In this document: positions 37,184 through 44,486 of the stretch, one piece after another
How positions within the stretch are numbered: the stretch's first letter is position 1
Layout: each line of letters begins with the position of its first letter
From: Lachnospiraceae bacterium NK4A179
Lineage (GTDB): Bacteria > Bacillota > Clostridia > Lachnospirales > Lachnospiraceae
Direction of reading: 5' to 3'
Assembly: GCA_000421045.1 (NCBI GenBank)
Contig: ATWC01000016.1
Span: 1 to 58,127, forward strand
Length of the DNA stretch: 58,127 nucleotides
Position numbers and translations under genes: made by a program
The notes under the pieces: model-generated
What the model saw: the letters and a program-made list of their open reading frames with translations, nothing else
The model's database searches: none
Told to the model about the DNA's origin: nothing

Positions 37184-37489
37184 TTATGAATACCGTGCTG
37201 CTACCTCTTCAAAGTAACTACTCCGGCGATGCAGTTTATAATCATCATGATTGATGATATCCAGTACTGCATCAAGGACACTTCCACAGTCCGTCTGAAA
37301 ATGATAATTGTCCTCTTCATGATACTTATGAAGCAGCTTGTAATATGTTTTACTCCGGTTCAAAGCGATAGGAATGATCGCCCAGAAATGACCGGTACAT
37401 CGAGACTGGATTTCATACATAGAGCTACTTTCTCGTATCGTGACAAAGTACGGAAGTGTCATGATCTCTCTATCCTTAAGGGTAAACAT
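37184..37489 (-). CDS. Small element protein, copy in element 1
   Basis: 101 residues with GGAGGGAG before the ATG. The C-terminal motif VLDAVLDIINHDDYKLHRRSSYFEEVAARY is closely matched in the protein at 45202-45537 of element 2. Function unknown. Conservation between two unrelated elements argues it is a real and useful mobile-element gene. Confidence 0.72.
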   Translation of the reverse strand: MFTLKDREIMTLPYFVTIRESSSMYEIQSRCTGHFWAIIPIALNRSKTYYKLLHKYHEEDNYHFQTDCGSVLDAVLDIINHDDYKLHRRSSYFEEVAARYS

Positions 37490-37507
37490 ATCCCCGTTCT
37501 CCCTCCT

Positions 37508-37750
37508 TCACCTTTTACCTCTGTCATACCTACGCGACCATACAAAGCCCATCTGCTGTTTCCTATGGCGTTCCAGTGCCTTCATACAGAACTCCATATA
37601 GAACTCAGGTTCATAGACTGATAACCACATGAGATAGTTCTCAAACTCCTCTCTGGTAAGCTCTAAGGGTTCTCCCTTATAGAAACGATCTAACTCAGAT
37701 CCCCAATCATAACTCCACCAATCCCTACACCATATACCTCTACCATTCAT
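37508..37750 (-). CDS. Hypothetical small protein near the right end of element 1
   Basis: 80 residues with AAAGGG before the ATG. Unusually rich in Trp, Tyr and Arg (GIWCRDWWSYDWGSELDRFY). It lies 18 bases upstream of the small shared gene and is the first gene inside the right end. No family recognised. Confidence 0.55.
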   Translation of the reverse strand: MNGRGIWCRDWWSYDWGSELDRFYKGEPLELTREEFENYLMWLSVYEPEFYMEFCMKALERHRKQQMGFVWSRRYDRGKR

Positions 37751-37805
37751 ATATTTACCCTTTCATAAAGCAATCATATATACAGATATATAAAGACAAT
37801 AAATA

Positions 37806-37910
37806 CTATATATACATATATCTATAAGTTAATATTTCAACGATGATCAGAATGATCTCTACGGTGCCCATGCCGCCGTCATCCTTTAGATAGGCTTTAA
37901 TAAGACTCAT
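37806..37910 (-). pseudogene. 5' fragment of flp prepilin gene (split by element 1)
   Basis: ATG 37910 follows GGAGGAAAGTAT. The first 24 codons end at the caacga core and include GGMGTVEIILIIV, a Flp-type cleavage site (Gly, then Glu at +5) and start of the hydrophobic helix. After the core the frame runs ten codons into element DNA and stops at TAG 37806-37808. The product would be a truncated 34-residue peptide without the second half of the pilin helix. The other half is at 11413-11513. Confidence 0.9.
37838..37843. other. attachment core, right end of element 1
   Basis: caacga, identical to 11508-11513, at the point where pilin coding sequence changes to AT-rich element DNA. Confidence 0.82.
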
Positions 37911-37964
37911 ATACTTTCCTCCTTCCAGCAGTATTCGTTTATCCTTTATCCGTCTTCATGTCAT

Positions 37965-39419
37965 TTACATGGTCATGAAAGCCGGTACGATGATCACCAC
38001 CATAACGATAAGGAGCATCAGCATCATAGGAAACAGAAGCTTTGTGCCTGCCTCCTCACCCTTACGTTTCACAGCAGCTCTGCTGTTTCTTACCGCATCA
38101 TCTGCCTCTTCCTTCAGTGCGCCAAGAAAATTCTTTGCGCCGAGTTTAATACTCTGTTCAAGAAGTGAAACAAGCTTTACATATTTCTGTACCCTGCATC
38201 TTTTTGAAAAGTGCCTGTAGGCAACAAGTTCACCTGTCCCGCTCTCCATCTCGTATGCCGCAAGTCTCATCTCCTCATATATAAAGTGTCTTTTTTCTCC
38301 TTTGTTCACTCGTTGCACATACTCATCTGTTATCTTTTTCCATGCCATACGGACAGTCATACCTGCCCCTATATATAGGGAGAGTTTGCTCACAACTTCC
38401 GGATAATCCATCAGCATCTGCTCATCTCTTTCCTTTACTTTCTTATCAAGATCCTTATCAGGAGCCATGAACATTGCTGCCGCTACAGCCGCTGCCGTGA
38501 TCAGAAAGAGCATCGTATTATCCTTTTTCTTTTCGCTCCATCTGATCTCTATACCCTCTGTCTGCTCCGGAAGGATCAGTTCTTTATCCGTACTGCTTTT
38601 TTCAGACGCTTTCTCTAACGCCTCCGTAAGTATTCTGTGCAGTTCTTCATGACGGCTCAGTGCTTTTGGATATACCATGAGCGGAATAGTGTATGATTCT
38701 CTGTAATCCCCGCAGGATATATCTGCAGTTGCTTCCGTCAGTGTTCCGGCTTGCAGATCGTCTTTTAGCGTCCCGTCTCTTGATATCAGATCATTATCAA
38801 AATCCCATTCCACCTTGAATGGATATCCGTCAATATCACTTTGCGGGTCCAGATCATGATCGATCTTATCAGGTGTTTTATTTTTTCTAAGAAGTAAGGC
38901 TTCAAGATCCTTTTTAAATTCAGGCATCATCGCCTTCAGCTCTTCTTCGTTATATAGTCTTTCCAGTACTTCTACCCGTTCATTTTCAAATAATTCACCA
39001 TCTACATTCACATCAAGCAATGCTGTGTAATCGCCTTTTTCAAACTCTCTCCTTTCCAATGAGTTTCCATTTTTCAAAAGGGTGCTGTTAACATTTTTAA
39101 TGAACATGACAGAAGCAAGCATGATGCCTGCTGTTAGAAATATCAGACTTCCCGAGATCTTTTTGATCAAATGTATCTCACTTGATCTTCTTACATCTTT
39201 ACCCGGATTAAGGAGATACATACGCTCTGAATTCTTCTGAAGCAGCATGTTTGAAAGCTTTTCATCTTCCGAAACCTTACGTGACAGAAACACGCCTGCT
39301 CTGTAAAAAGGGATAGTAACCATCGATGACTCTATCTCAGACGGTACATTTTCTTTTCTGCAAACAATTAGCAATACGGCTGTAAGCACAAGCAGTATCA
39401 AACAAATAAGCATTCCCAT
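37965..39419 (-). CDS. TadC-like type II secretion F-domain protein with large outer domain
   Basis: 484 residues, well above the roughly 300 typical of TadC. A short N-terminal span (1-20) and a second near 90-110 are followed by about 190 residues of extracytoplasmic acidic sequence, then a span near 305-322. The T2SF domain (QMLMDYPEVVSKLSLYIGAGMTVRMAW onwards) occupies about 330-450, before the final span near 460-482. Polytopic TadB/TadC proteins form the inner-membrane platform of the Tad pilus. It starts ten bases after tadB. Confidence 0.85.
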   Translation of the reverse strand: MGMLICLILLVLTAVLLIVCRKENVPSEIESSMVTIPFYRAGVFLSRKVSEDEKLSNMLLQKNSERMYLLNPGKDVRRSSEIHLIKKISGSLIFLTAGIMLASVMFIKNVNSTLLKNGNSLERREFEKGDYTALLDVNVDGELFENERVEVLERLYNEEELKAMMPEFKKDLEALLLRKNKTPDKIDHDLDPQSDIDGYPFKVEWDFDNDLISRDGTLKDDLQAGTLTEATADISCGDYRESYTIPLMVYPKALSRHEELHRILTEALEKASEKSSTDKELILPEQTEGIEIRWSEKKKDNTMLFLITAAAVAAAMFMAPDKDLDKKVKERDEQMLMDYPEVVSKLSLYIGAGMTVRMAWKKITDEYVQRVNKGEKRHFIYEEMRLAAYEMESGTGELVAYRHFSKRCRVQKYVKLVSLLEQSIKLGAKNFLGALKEEADDAVRNSRAAVKRKGEEAGTKLLFPMMLMLLIVMVVIIVPAFMTM

Positions 39420-39429
39420 TCAATTCACC

Positions 39430-40266
39430 TCAATAACTAATTTCCAGTATCTTTTCGGCTATGAGAAATGCAGTTATATAAATCGCAAGCATTGCTGTCA
39501 TGAGCACTTCTCCCGTCAGATTGTGATAAAGAGGTTCAAAGAAACCCGGGGATGTCGCATCAATATATAAGATTATCCCGACAGGTACCACATCCATGAT
39601 CCTCTGTTCCATCTTTTTTGCAGCCACTATTGTTGCTATGTCTCTTTTCACATCTATCTTGTTGCTGATAGTCTGCGCTGTATCATCCAGTATTCCCGGA
39701 AGATTTCCTCCGCTTCTTTTAGCTATCCTGAACACTTCCGAAAAATCATTTATATCCTTCACATGTGATCTTTCAGCCAGATCAGTAAGCAGATCCTCAA
39801 GATTCCTGTTATTTCTCAGTCCTCTTTTTATATTTTCCGCCTCCTTAGGCATCAGCTCATTCTTTCCGTAAAGAAGTACCAGATCGTCATAACTGTGTTC
39901 AAAGGCATGCTCAACCGAATATCCTGCCTGCAATCCGGCAATAACCGAATGCATCATTTCTCTGAACTGAAGTGTCAGTTTCTGTTTTCTTTCAGTAATG
40001 CACTTTTTTCTTTTGTAATCGAAAAATGGAAATATAAGCGGAAGAAGAATGATTAATGCAACCGCCGATCTGTAGAACACATATGATATGACAGACATGA
40101 TCACCAAGCCCTGGACAGCAAAAACTATAATTTCTTTTTTCTGAAGGCTGTATTCATCATAATCACAGCCTTTATCTTCACTGTCCGATACCTGCCGCCC
40201 TAAGCTTTTCCGTATGTATGAGCGGATTTTCTCTGACAAGTTCTCCCCTGATCTTTCCGTTTTCAT
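39430..40266 (-). CDS. tadB: TadB-like type II secretion F-domain protein
   Basis: 278 residues from ATG 40266, which has GGGAGG eight bases upstream; the ATG at 40275 abuts the site and is unlikely. Two spans near residues 50-85, then the T2SF domain (MMHSVIAGLQAGYSVEHAFE, and FRIAKRSGGNLPGILDD), then two final spans. The start lies 89 bases inside the end of the cpaF reading frame, so the two genes overlap out of frame. Works with TadC and CpaF in pilus assembly. Confidence 0.88.
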   Translation of the reverse strand: MKTERSGENLSEKIRSYIRKSLGRQVSDSEDKGCDYDEYSLQKKEIIVFAVQGLVIMSVISYVFYRSAVALIILLPLIFPFFDYKRKKCITERKQKLTLQFREMMHSVIAGLQAGYSVEHAFEHSYDDLVLLYGKNELMPKEAENIKRGLRNNRNLEDLLTDLAERSHVKDINDFSEVFRIAKRSGGNLPGILDDTAQTISNKIDVKRDIATIVAAKKMEQRIMDVVPVGIILYIDATSPGFFEPLYHNLTGEVLMTAMLAIYITAFLIAEKILEISY

Positions 40267-40534
40267 CTTCTCCATCCTCCCTGAATCTGTACAAGGTCTG
40301 CAAAGCTACCCTTCCATCCTCAACCCCGGTTACTTCAGCTATCTCGATCACTTTTCTGCTTTTATCCCGAAGCCTTCCGAGGTGTACGATGATATCAATG
40401 CCGCTTGCAAGCTGCCCTCTGATCGCCGATAACGGTAGATCCATACCCATAAGTATCATGGTCTCAAGTCGCGCTATCATGTCGGCTGCTGAATTAGCAT
40501 GTCCGGTACTGAGGCTGCCGTCATGTCCTGTATT
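40178..40534 (-). pseudogene. 3' fragment of cpaF/tadA ATPase gene (split by element 2)
   Basis: The frame after the att repeat reads GHDGSLSTGHANSAADMIARLE, the conserved His-box and following helix of CpaF-type ATPases, and continues for 114 residues after the junction His to a stop at 40178. No start codon or ribosome site of its own is evident; the frame to 40573 upstream is element DNA. The N-terminal 295 codons are at 54557-55441. Joined, they make a 409-residue protein. Confidence 0.9.
40523..40534. other. att site, left junction of element 2
   Basis: atgtcctgtatt matches 54557-54568 in 11 of 12 positions. The flank to the left is cpaF coding sequence; the flank to the right is element DNA. 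Confidence 0.82.
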
Positions 40535-40545
40535 CGCATCTTGAC

Positions 40546-40565
40546 AACACCTATAACAAGGTGTT
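40546..40565. repeat. Inverted repeat beside the left att site
   Basis: aacacct and aggtgtt form a 7-bp stem with a 6-base loop 12 bases inside the junction, overlapping a consensus TTGACA (40541-40546). It may be an integrase arm site or a promoter element; no good -10 box follows. Confidence 0.4.
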
Positions 40566-40618
40566 TCTAACATCTTTCACCTACAAAAAATCCATAGCTT
40601 CAAGGAGAAATCCAAACC

Positions 40619-40660
40619 AATCAGTCGAGGTAACGGTCAACTGTTACCTCCTAACTGATT
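40619..40660. promoter_or_regulatory. Two-tier hairpin before the replication-type gene
   Basis: Outer arms aatcagt/actgatt and inner arms gaggtaac/gttacctc (8-base loop) form one extended stem that ends directly before the ribosome site aaggagg (40661-40667). It could control translation of the following gene or be an origin-type element. Confidence 0.55.
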
Positions 40661-40671
40661 AAGGAGGCTAT

Positions 40672-41565
40672 ATGGAAAACAAAACAGTATTTTTATCAAC
40701 TGGGAATCCTATTGTTGATGAGATGTCAACAATTTCAATCTCTGGAAATGTTATACCTGAGATTTGGTACAAAACCCTCGTCAACGAAAAAAACAGAACA
40801 AACCCTCTCGCAATACTAATCCTTGCAGATATCGTGTATTGGTATCGACCTACAGAGAAACGGGATGAGGTTACTAATAAAGTTTATTACATAAAAAGAT
40901 TTGCTGATGACGATTTTCTCCAACGCAGTTACGATCAATTGTCACAGAAATTTTGCATCAGCAAGAACCAGGCTCGTGATGCAATCCTTTTTCTTGAAGA
41001 TAAGGGCGTTATAAAAAGACATTTTCGTACTGTTCAGACACTAAACGGGCCACTACCCAATGTAATGTATATAGAACTAATTCCGGCTGTGCTCAAAAAA
41101 CTTACATTTCCAGACAACGATGAGGGGGGTATCCAAAAAAAAATAGACACCCCCCTAGATAATTATAGTGACCCCTCGGCAAAAAAGGAGACACCTCCCA
41201 ACAAAAAAGTAGATACAAATACAGAGATTACACCAGAGAATACACCAGAGAATACGACAGGAACTACAACAACAATCGTTGTTGCTCTTCAATCAGTTTT
41301 CAAAGGTCTTAATCTGGCAGATAAGGATCTTATAGCAATTGCACAAGCATCACATAATGATGTTGCTAAATGTAAAAAAGCCAGGCAAATCCTGGATCAA
41401 CAGTCAAAACCTATACGAAATATTACAGGATGGCTGATTAAGGCTATTACAGAAGACTATAACTCGCCAAGCAAGTCCCCTGCTCATCCTAAAAGCACTT
41501 TTAATAATTTCGAACAGCGCGATTACGATTTCGATGAACTCGCCAGGCTGTTGGTATGTAATTAA
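40672..41565 (+). CDS. Winged-helix replication-initiator-like protein
   Basis: 297 residues, behind AAGGAGG. The N-terminal half has the helix-turn-helix RSYDQLSQKFCISKNQARDAILFLEDKGVIKR (about 85-115), a pattern seen in replication or primosome proteins of phages and mobile elements. A low-complexity Thr/Asn/Pro linker follows (about 175-205), then a helical C-terminus ending FDELARLLVCN. It is the first gene of element 2. It may let the excised circle replicate. Identification is by layout, not by close family match. Confidence 0.68.
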   Translation: MENKTVFLSTGNPIVDEMSTISISGNVIPEIWYKTLVNEKNRTNPLAILILADIVYWYRPTEKRDEVTNKVYYIKRFADDDFLQRSYDQLSQKFCISKNQARDAILFLEDKGVIKRHFRTVQTLNGPLPNVMYIELIPAVLKKLTFPDNDEGGIQKKIDTPLDNYSDPSAKKETPPNKKVDTNTEITPENTPENTTGTTTTIVVALQSVFKGLNLADKDLIAIAQASHNDVAKCKKARQILDQQSKPIRNITGWLIKAITEDYNSPSKSPAHPKSTFNNFEQRDYDFDELARLLVCN

Positions 41566-41595
41566 CCGCATCACTGATTGTAAGGAGGAAAAACT

Positions 41596-42066
41596 ATGGA
41601 TGCACTGAACATGAACATTACAGCAACAGAGAGTGATACAGAGGGTGTTAATACCCACTCCTCTCCCAAGATGACCAAGGAAGAAGCACAGCAAAAAACC
41701 GATACCGAACTGCTTCAGATGATCCAGCAGGCCCAGGGACATACCGGAAAAGATTTTTCCGATTATATGAACTGTAACTTTTCCTACACCTACCTCACCG
41801 GACTTATCCGTGATAGAGGATACGAAAACGGATGGCACAAAACATCAGAAGGATCTTCCCCTGTTGTTAAGCCTACCATTATCCGTATGAAAAAGTCCGA
41901 TGAGAGTACCACCCGCAAATCTTTCATCATTGATGAGGATGTTGCAGCGGAGTGGAAAGATTTTAACAAGAATGTACCTTTCCCTTCCGTCACCCTCGGA
42001 TGTGCTTTACGGAGATTCATGGAAGATTATCGCTCCGGTCGTATCACATTTGAACTGGAAATATAA
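41596..42066 (+). CDS. Hypothetical DNA-binding-like protein
   Basis: 156 residues, behind AAGGAGGA. Residues 50-85 (DFSDYMNCNFSYTYLTGLIRDRGYENGW) look like a short helix-turn-helix-like unit. The C-terminal 60 residues (SFIIDEDVAAEWKDFNK and following helices) resemble a ribbon-helix-helix or hinge-like segment. It lies 30 bases after the replication-type gene, before the structured region. I do not recognise a named family. Confidence 0.6.
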   Translation: MDALNMNITATESDTEGVNTHSSPKMTKEEAQQKTDTELLQMIQQAQGHTGKDFSDYMNCNFSYTYLTGLIRDRGYENGWHKTSEGSSPVVKPTIIRMKKSDESTTRKSFIIDEDVAAEWKDFNKNVPFPSVTLGCALRRFMEDYRSGRITFELEI

Positions 42067-42084
42067 TCTCCATCCTCGGGTGGT

Positions 42085-42169
42085 CTTGTCCTTATGTCGG
42101 GGCTGTTCCGTTTCTCATATTCTTCTCCACGAAGAATATTGAAACTCCATAGCCCCTTATTCGGACAAG
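42085..42169. repeat. Long multi-arm inverted repeat
   Basis: Nested pairs occur in order: cttgtcc/ggacaag, ggggct/agcccc, gtttc/gaaac and atattcttc/gaagaatat around loop tccac (42126-42130). Together they make one symmetrical 85-base stem with internal loops. Confidence 0.75.
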
Positions 42170-42797
42170 GCGATTTACCAGAAATGAAATCGCTGCTTTC
42201 GCACCGATATCATTTCTTCCCGGTTCAGTCGATGTCTGACCACTACGATGCAGCAAACAGTCCCCCGGACTGTTATGCTCCATCTCCGTTTGCCAGTGTG
42301 TCGAGACGAATATCATTCCCTCATAATCGGGAACGATATTCACCTCTCCTCCCTGGCATCAGGCATCTTCTTCCCGGGCAAATCGCAAGACCACAAATCA
42401 CCCGCCGCCGATCGCCTAAGCTTCTAAATCGGCTCTGGGTGATTAGGCAAGTTTCGCATTGTGGCAAGCCACAGTTTTCGCTACCGCTCAAACCGTGTCT
42501 TCCACAACGCACCGCTGCACCGAAAAAGCCTTTGGGCTTTTCCGCTTCCGCTAAACTTGCCAGTGGCTCCGCCCCTTGGAACCCCGGCAAAGGTCTATCC
42601 GACCTCTGCACACCGGAGCACAACTCCCCGACACGGACAGTCGAAAATCATCCACCGGATAATTTTCTCACGTCCTGTCAGTCCGTCTAAGGGTTCCACC
42701 CTTGCATCCCGCCAAAGGGATTGCATCCCCTTGGATTCCTGCTCTGCATAACACACCCTGTAATTTTCATTACACAGTATGTTCCGCAGTTAAAAGC

Positions 42798-42820
42798 ACA
42801 TAGAGTGTCGCACTCTATGT
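42798..42820. promoter_or_regulatory. Perfect hairpin just before mobC
   Basis: acatagagtg and cactctatgt pair perfectly over 10 bp with loop tcg, about ten bases before the AAAGGAGC ribosome site. It could be a binding site for MobC autoregulation or the relaxase. Confidence 0.6.
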
Positions 42821-42849
42821 ATCACAAAACAGAAAGGAGCATGTACATC

Positions 42850-43242
42850 ATGCGTAAAGTTAAACGCCGAAGAAATAAAGCAGTCACCGTGCGAATGAAT
42901 GAATCAGAGTACGCTGACTTCCAAGATAAAGTAAATGAATCGGGACTATCACAACAGGCATATATCATCAGCGCAGTCCGTGGTGCATCCATAACACCGT
43001 CCGATGAAATTGCCGTGCTGAAGGATATAAGCAACACCTTCGCCAATCTTGAACGGCAACTCAGAGGACTTGCAACCAATGTGAACCAGATGGCTCATAT
43101 CGCAAATGGTCAGGGTGTAATCCCGACCGAAGAAGAACTGGAAAGACTATCTGCCCAGCTCGGTAACTATCGAAAGGAGAGTGAGGATGTATGGCAATCA
43201 ATAAGGTCGTCAATAAATCAACAAAAAGTCACGGTGCAATGA
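42850..43242 (+). CDS. mobC: Mobilisation protein MobC
   Basis: 130 residues from ATG 42850, placed ten bases after AAAGGAG; the ATG at 42841 is too close to the site. A basic start (RKVKRRRNKAVTVRMNESEY) forms a ribbon-helix-helix DNA-binding unit. The C-terminus has the MobC signature LERQLRGLATNVNQMAHIAN. MobC opens oriT DNA for the relaxase. It overlaps the relaxase gene by 52 bases. Confidence 0.88.
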   Translation: MRKVKRRRNKAVTVRMNESEYADFQDKVNESGLSQQAYIISAVRGASITPSDEIAVLKDISNTFANLERQLRGLATNVNQMAHIANGQGVIPTEEELERLSAQLGNYRKESEDVWQSIRSSINQQKVTVQ

Positions 43243-44486
43243 GAAATGTTCTGGAATATGTCCTGCGTGATGAAAAGGTTAAAGAAGGTTATGTCTTCAT
43301 CAACGGTCCGTATGCCGGGGAAACCATAAACTATGACGAAGTATATCAGACATGGATACAGGAAAAGCAACTATGGGGTAAGGACTCCGGCAGGATGTAC
43401 ACCCATAACATAATCAGCTTCCATAAGGATGAAAATGTCACGCCTGCACAAGTCCTTGAAATAGGTATCGCTTATGCGGAAAAAACTTTCCCTGGGCATC
43501 AATATGTCGTTTCGGTGCATCAGGATAGAGATCACCTTCACTGCCATATCGTTACCAATTCGGTATCGTATATTGACGGTCACAAGCTCCACCAGACCAA
43601 GCACGATCTTGAACGGCAGAAAGAATTTACCAATAAGCTCTGCCTTGACCGTGGACTGACCATAGCAGAAAAGGGACATCATTTTGACGGATCCCTTATA
43701 GAACAGGGAGAAATCACAGCATGGAGCAAAGATAAATACAACCTGCTTATCAATGACTCCAAAAAGAGTTTTGTTGCCGATTGCGCTATAGCTGTTATGG
43801 AAGTCGTTCCGCAGTCTGCCAGCCGTGAAGAGTTTATAACAGGTATGGAAGAACGTGGATGGTCTGTACAGTGGGAAGATAGTCGTAAGCATATCGTATT
43901 TAAGAACGAAAACGGCGATAAAGTCCGTGATAGCAATTTGGAAAAGACCTTTGCTGGTCTACAGGTGAACAAGGAGGCACTTACAAATGAATTTGAAAGA
44001 CAGAATGAACTCAGGCTCGCAAGACTTAAAGCCGATGGAGAACGTGAAGCCGCAGAATACGCAAAATACTATGCAGAAGTCGAATCAGCCATCGCAGGAG
44101 CAGACGCTGTTATCCAAAGTACAGGAACTGACGGAAGCTCTGAAGAGCGAGAAGCTAAAGAACTCCGACTTACAGGAAGAGATAACCTCGGACAAGAAGC
44201 AGATGAGAGAGCAGACAGCATTGATACATCAGCTTTCCTCCGAGAAGTCAGATCTGCAATCAACGAGTCAGACGCTGCTATCGAAGAATCAGGCGATGCA
44301 ATCACAGATAGCCGAACTCAGAGCAGAGCTGTCATCCGTACAGAAAATCAATCAGTCGCTGACAACCAACAATCAGTCTCTCGTGAAGCAGAACGACGAC
44401 TTGCGGAACAACGCCGGATTGCTGAGCAGGAAAGAGCAAGAGCAGCTCGAAGAGAAGTATCGAACTCTCACGGCTGGGGCAGATAA
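43191..44486 (+). CDS. MOBP-type relaxase
   Basis: 431 residues. N-terminal relaxase domain with the metal-binding triad HQDRDHLHCHIV near residue 110, and the likely catalytic Tyr in LEYVLRD near residue 23. The C-terminal 165 residues are Glu/Arg-rich helix, and their coding DNA is shared out of frame with the next gene. It nicks oriT and pilots the strand into a recipient through a helper system. Confidence 0.92.
   Translation: MAINKVVNKSTKSHGAMRNVLEYVLRDEKVKEGYVFINGPYAGETINYDEVYQTWIQEKQLWGKDSGRMYTHNIISFHKDENVTPAQVLEIGIAYAEKTFPGHQYVVSVHQDRDHLHCHIVTNSVSYIDGHKLHQTKHDLERQKEFTNKLCLDRGLTIAEKGHHFDGSLIEQGEITAWSKDKYNLLINDSKKSFVADCAIAVMEVVPQSASREEFITGMEERGWSVQWEDSRKHIVFKNENGDKVRDSNLEKTFAGLQVNKEALTNEFERQNELRLARLKADGEREAAEYAKYYAEVESAIAGADAVIQSTGTDGSSEEREAKELRLTGRDNLGQEADERADSIDTSAFLREVRSAINESDAAIEESGDAITDSRTQSRAVIRTENQSVADNQQSVSREAERRLAEQRRIAEQERARAARREVSNSHGWGR

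Larger units (their letters stand above)
11508..37843. mobile_element. Element 1: Tn554-like composite mobilisable element in flp
   Basis: About 26.3 kb between two copies of caacga (11508-11513 and 37838-37843), splitting the flp prepilin gene in frame. The left end has a Tn554-type set of tyrosine recombinases and a TnpC-like protein. The middle has regulators, a serine-recombinase/ParB operon and a seven-gene defence cluster. The right end has a MobV relaxase, an oriT-like hairpin and TnpV, genes typical of Tn4451. Short 6-bp cores and absence of obvious terminal inverted repeats fit Tn554-family insertion. The middle is visibly AT-richer than the backbone. It is a mosaic of at least three transposon lineages. 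Confidence 0.88.
42067..42840. ncRNA. Structured non-coding region, possible oriT or large structured RNA
   Basis: 774 bases without a convincing gene, GC-richer than the surroundings and full of hairpins. Besides the long one at 42085-42169, I see AACAGTCC/GGACTGTT near 42257, GAATATC.TTCCC/GGGAA.GATATTC near 42308-42341 (one mismatch), TGTGGC/GCCACA near 42470, AAAGCC/GGCTTT near 42526, and a perfect 10-bp one at 42798-42820. Open frames on both strands lack ribosome sites and look compositionally random. Position before mobC and the relaxase gene makes an origin of transfer the first guess. Confidence 0.5.

Noticed and set aside
11508-37843. Element 1 as a complete self-transmissible ICE
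   Set aside because: A relaxase is present, but no coupling protein, VirB4-like ATPase or other type IV secretion genes were found.
40541-40570. Consensus TTGACA beside the left att site as promoter of the replication-type gene
   Set aside because: No acceptable -10 box at 16-18 bases; the following bases are part of an inverted repeat.
42094-42690. Plus-strand open frame of 198 codons, and a 100-codon minus frame at 42321-42623
   Set aside because: Both lie in the hairpin-rich region, lack ribosome sites, and read as Pro/Ser/Arg-rich random sequence with no domain pattern.
43679-44305. Minus-strand frames opposite the relaxase gene
   Set aside because: They are shadows of the relaxase and coiled-coil genes, with no starts or conserved motifs.
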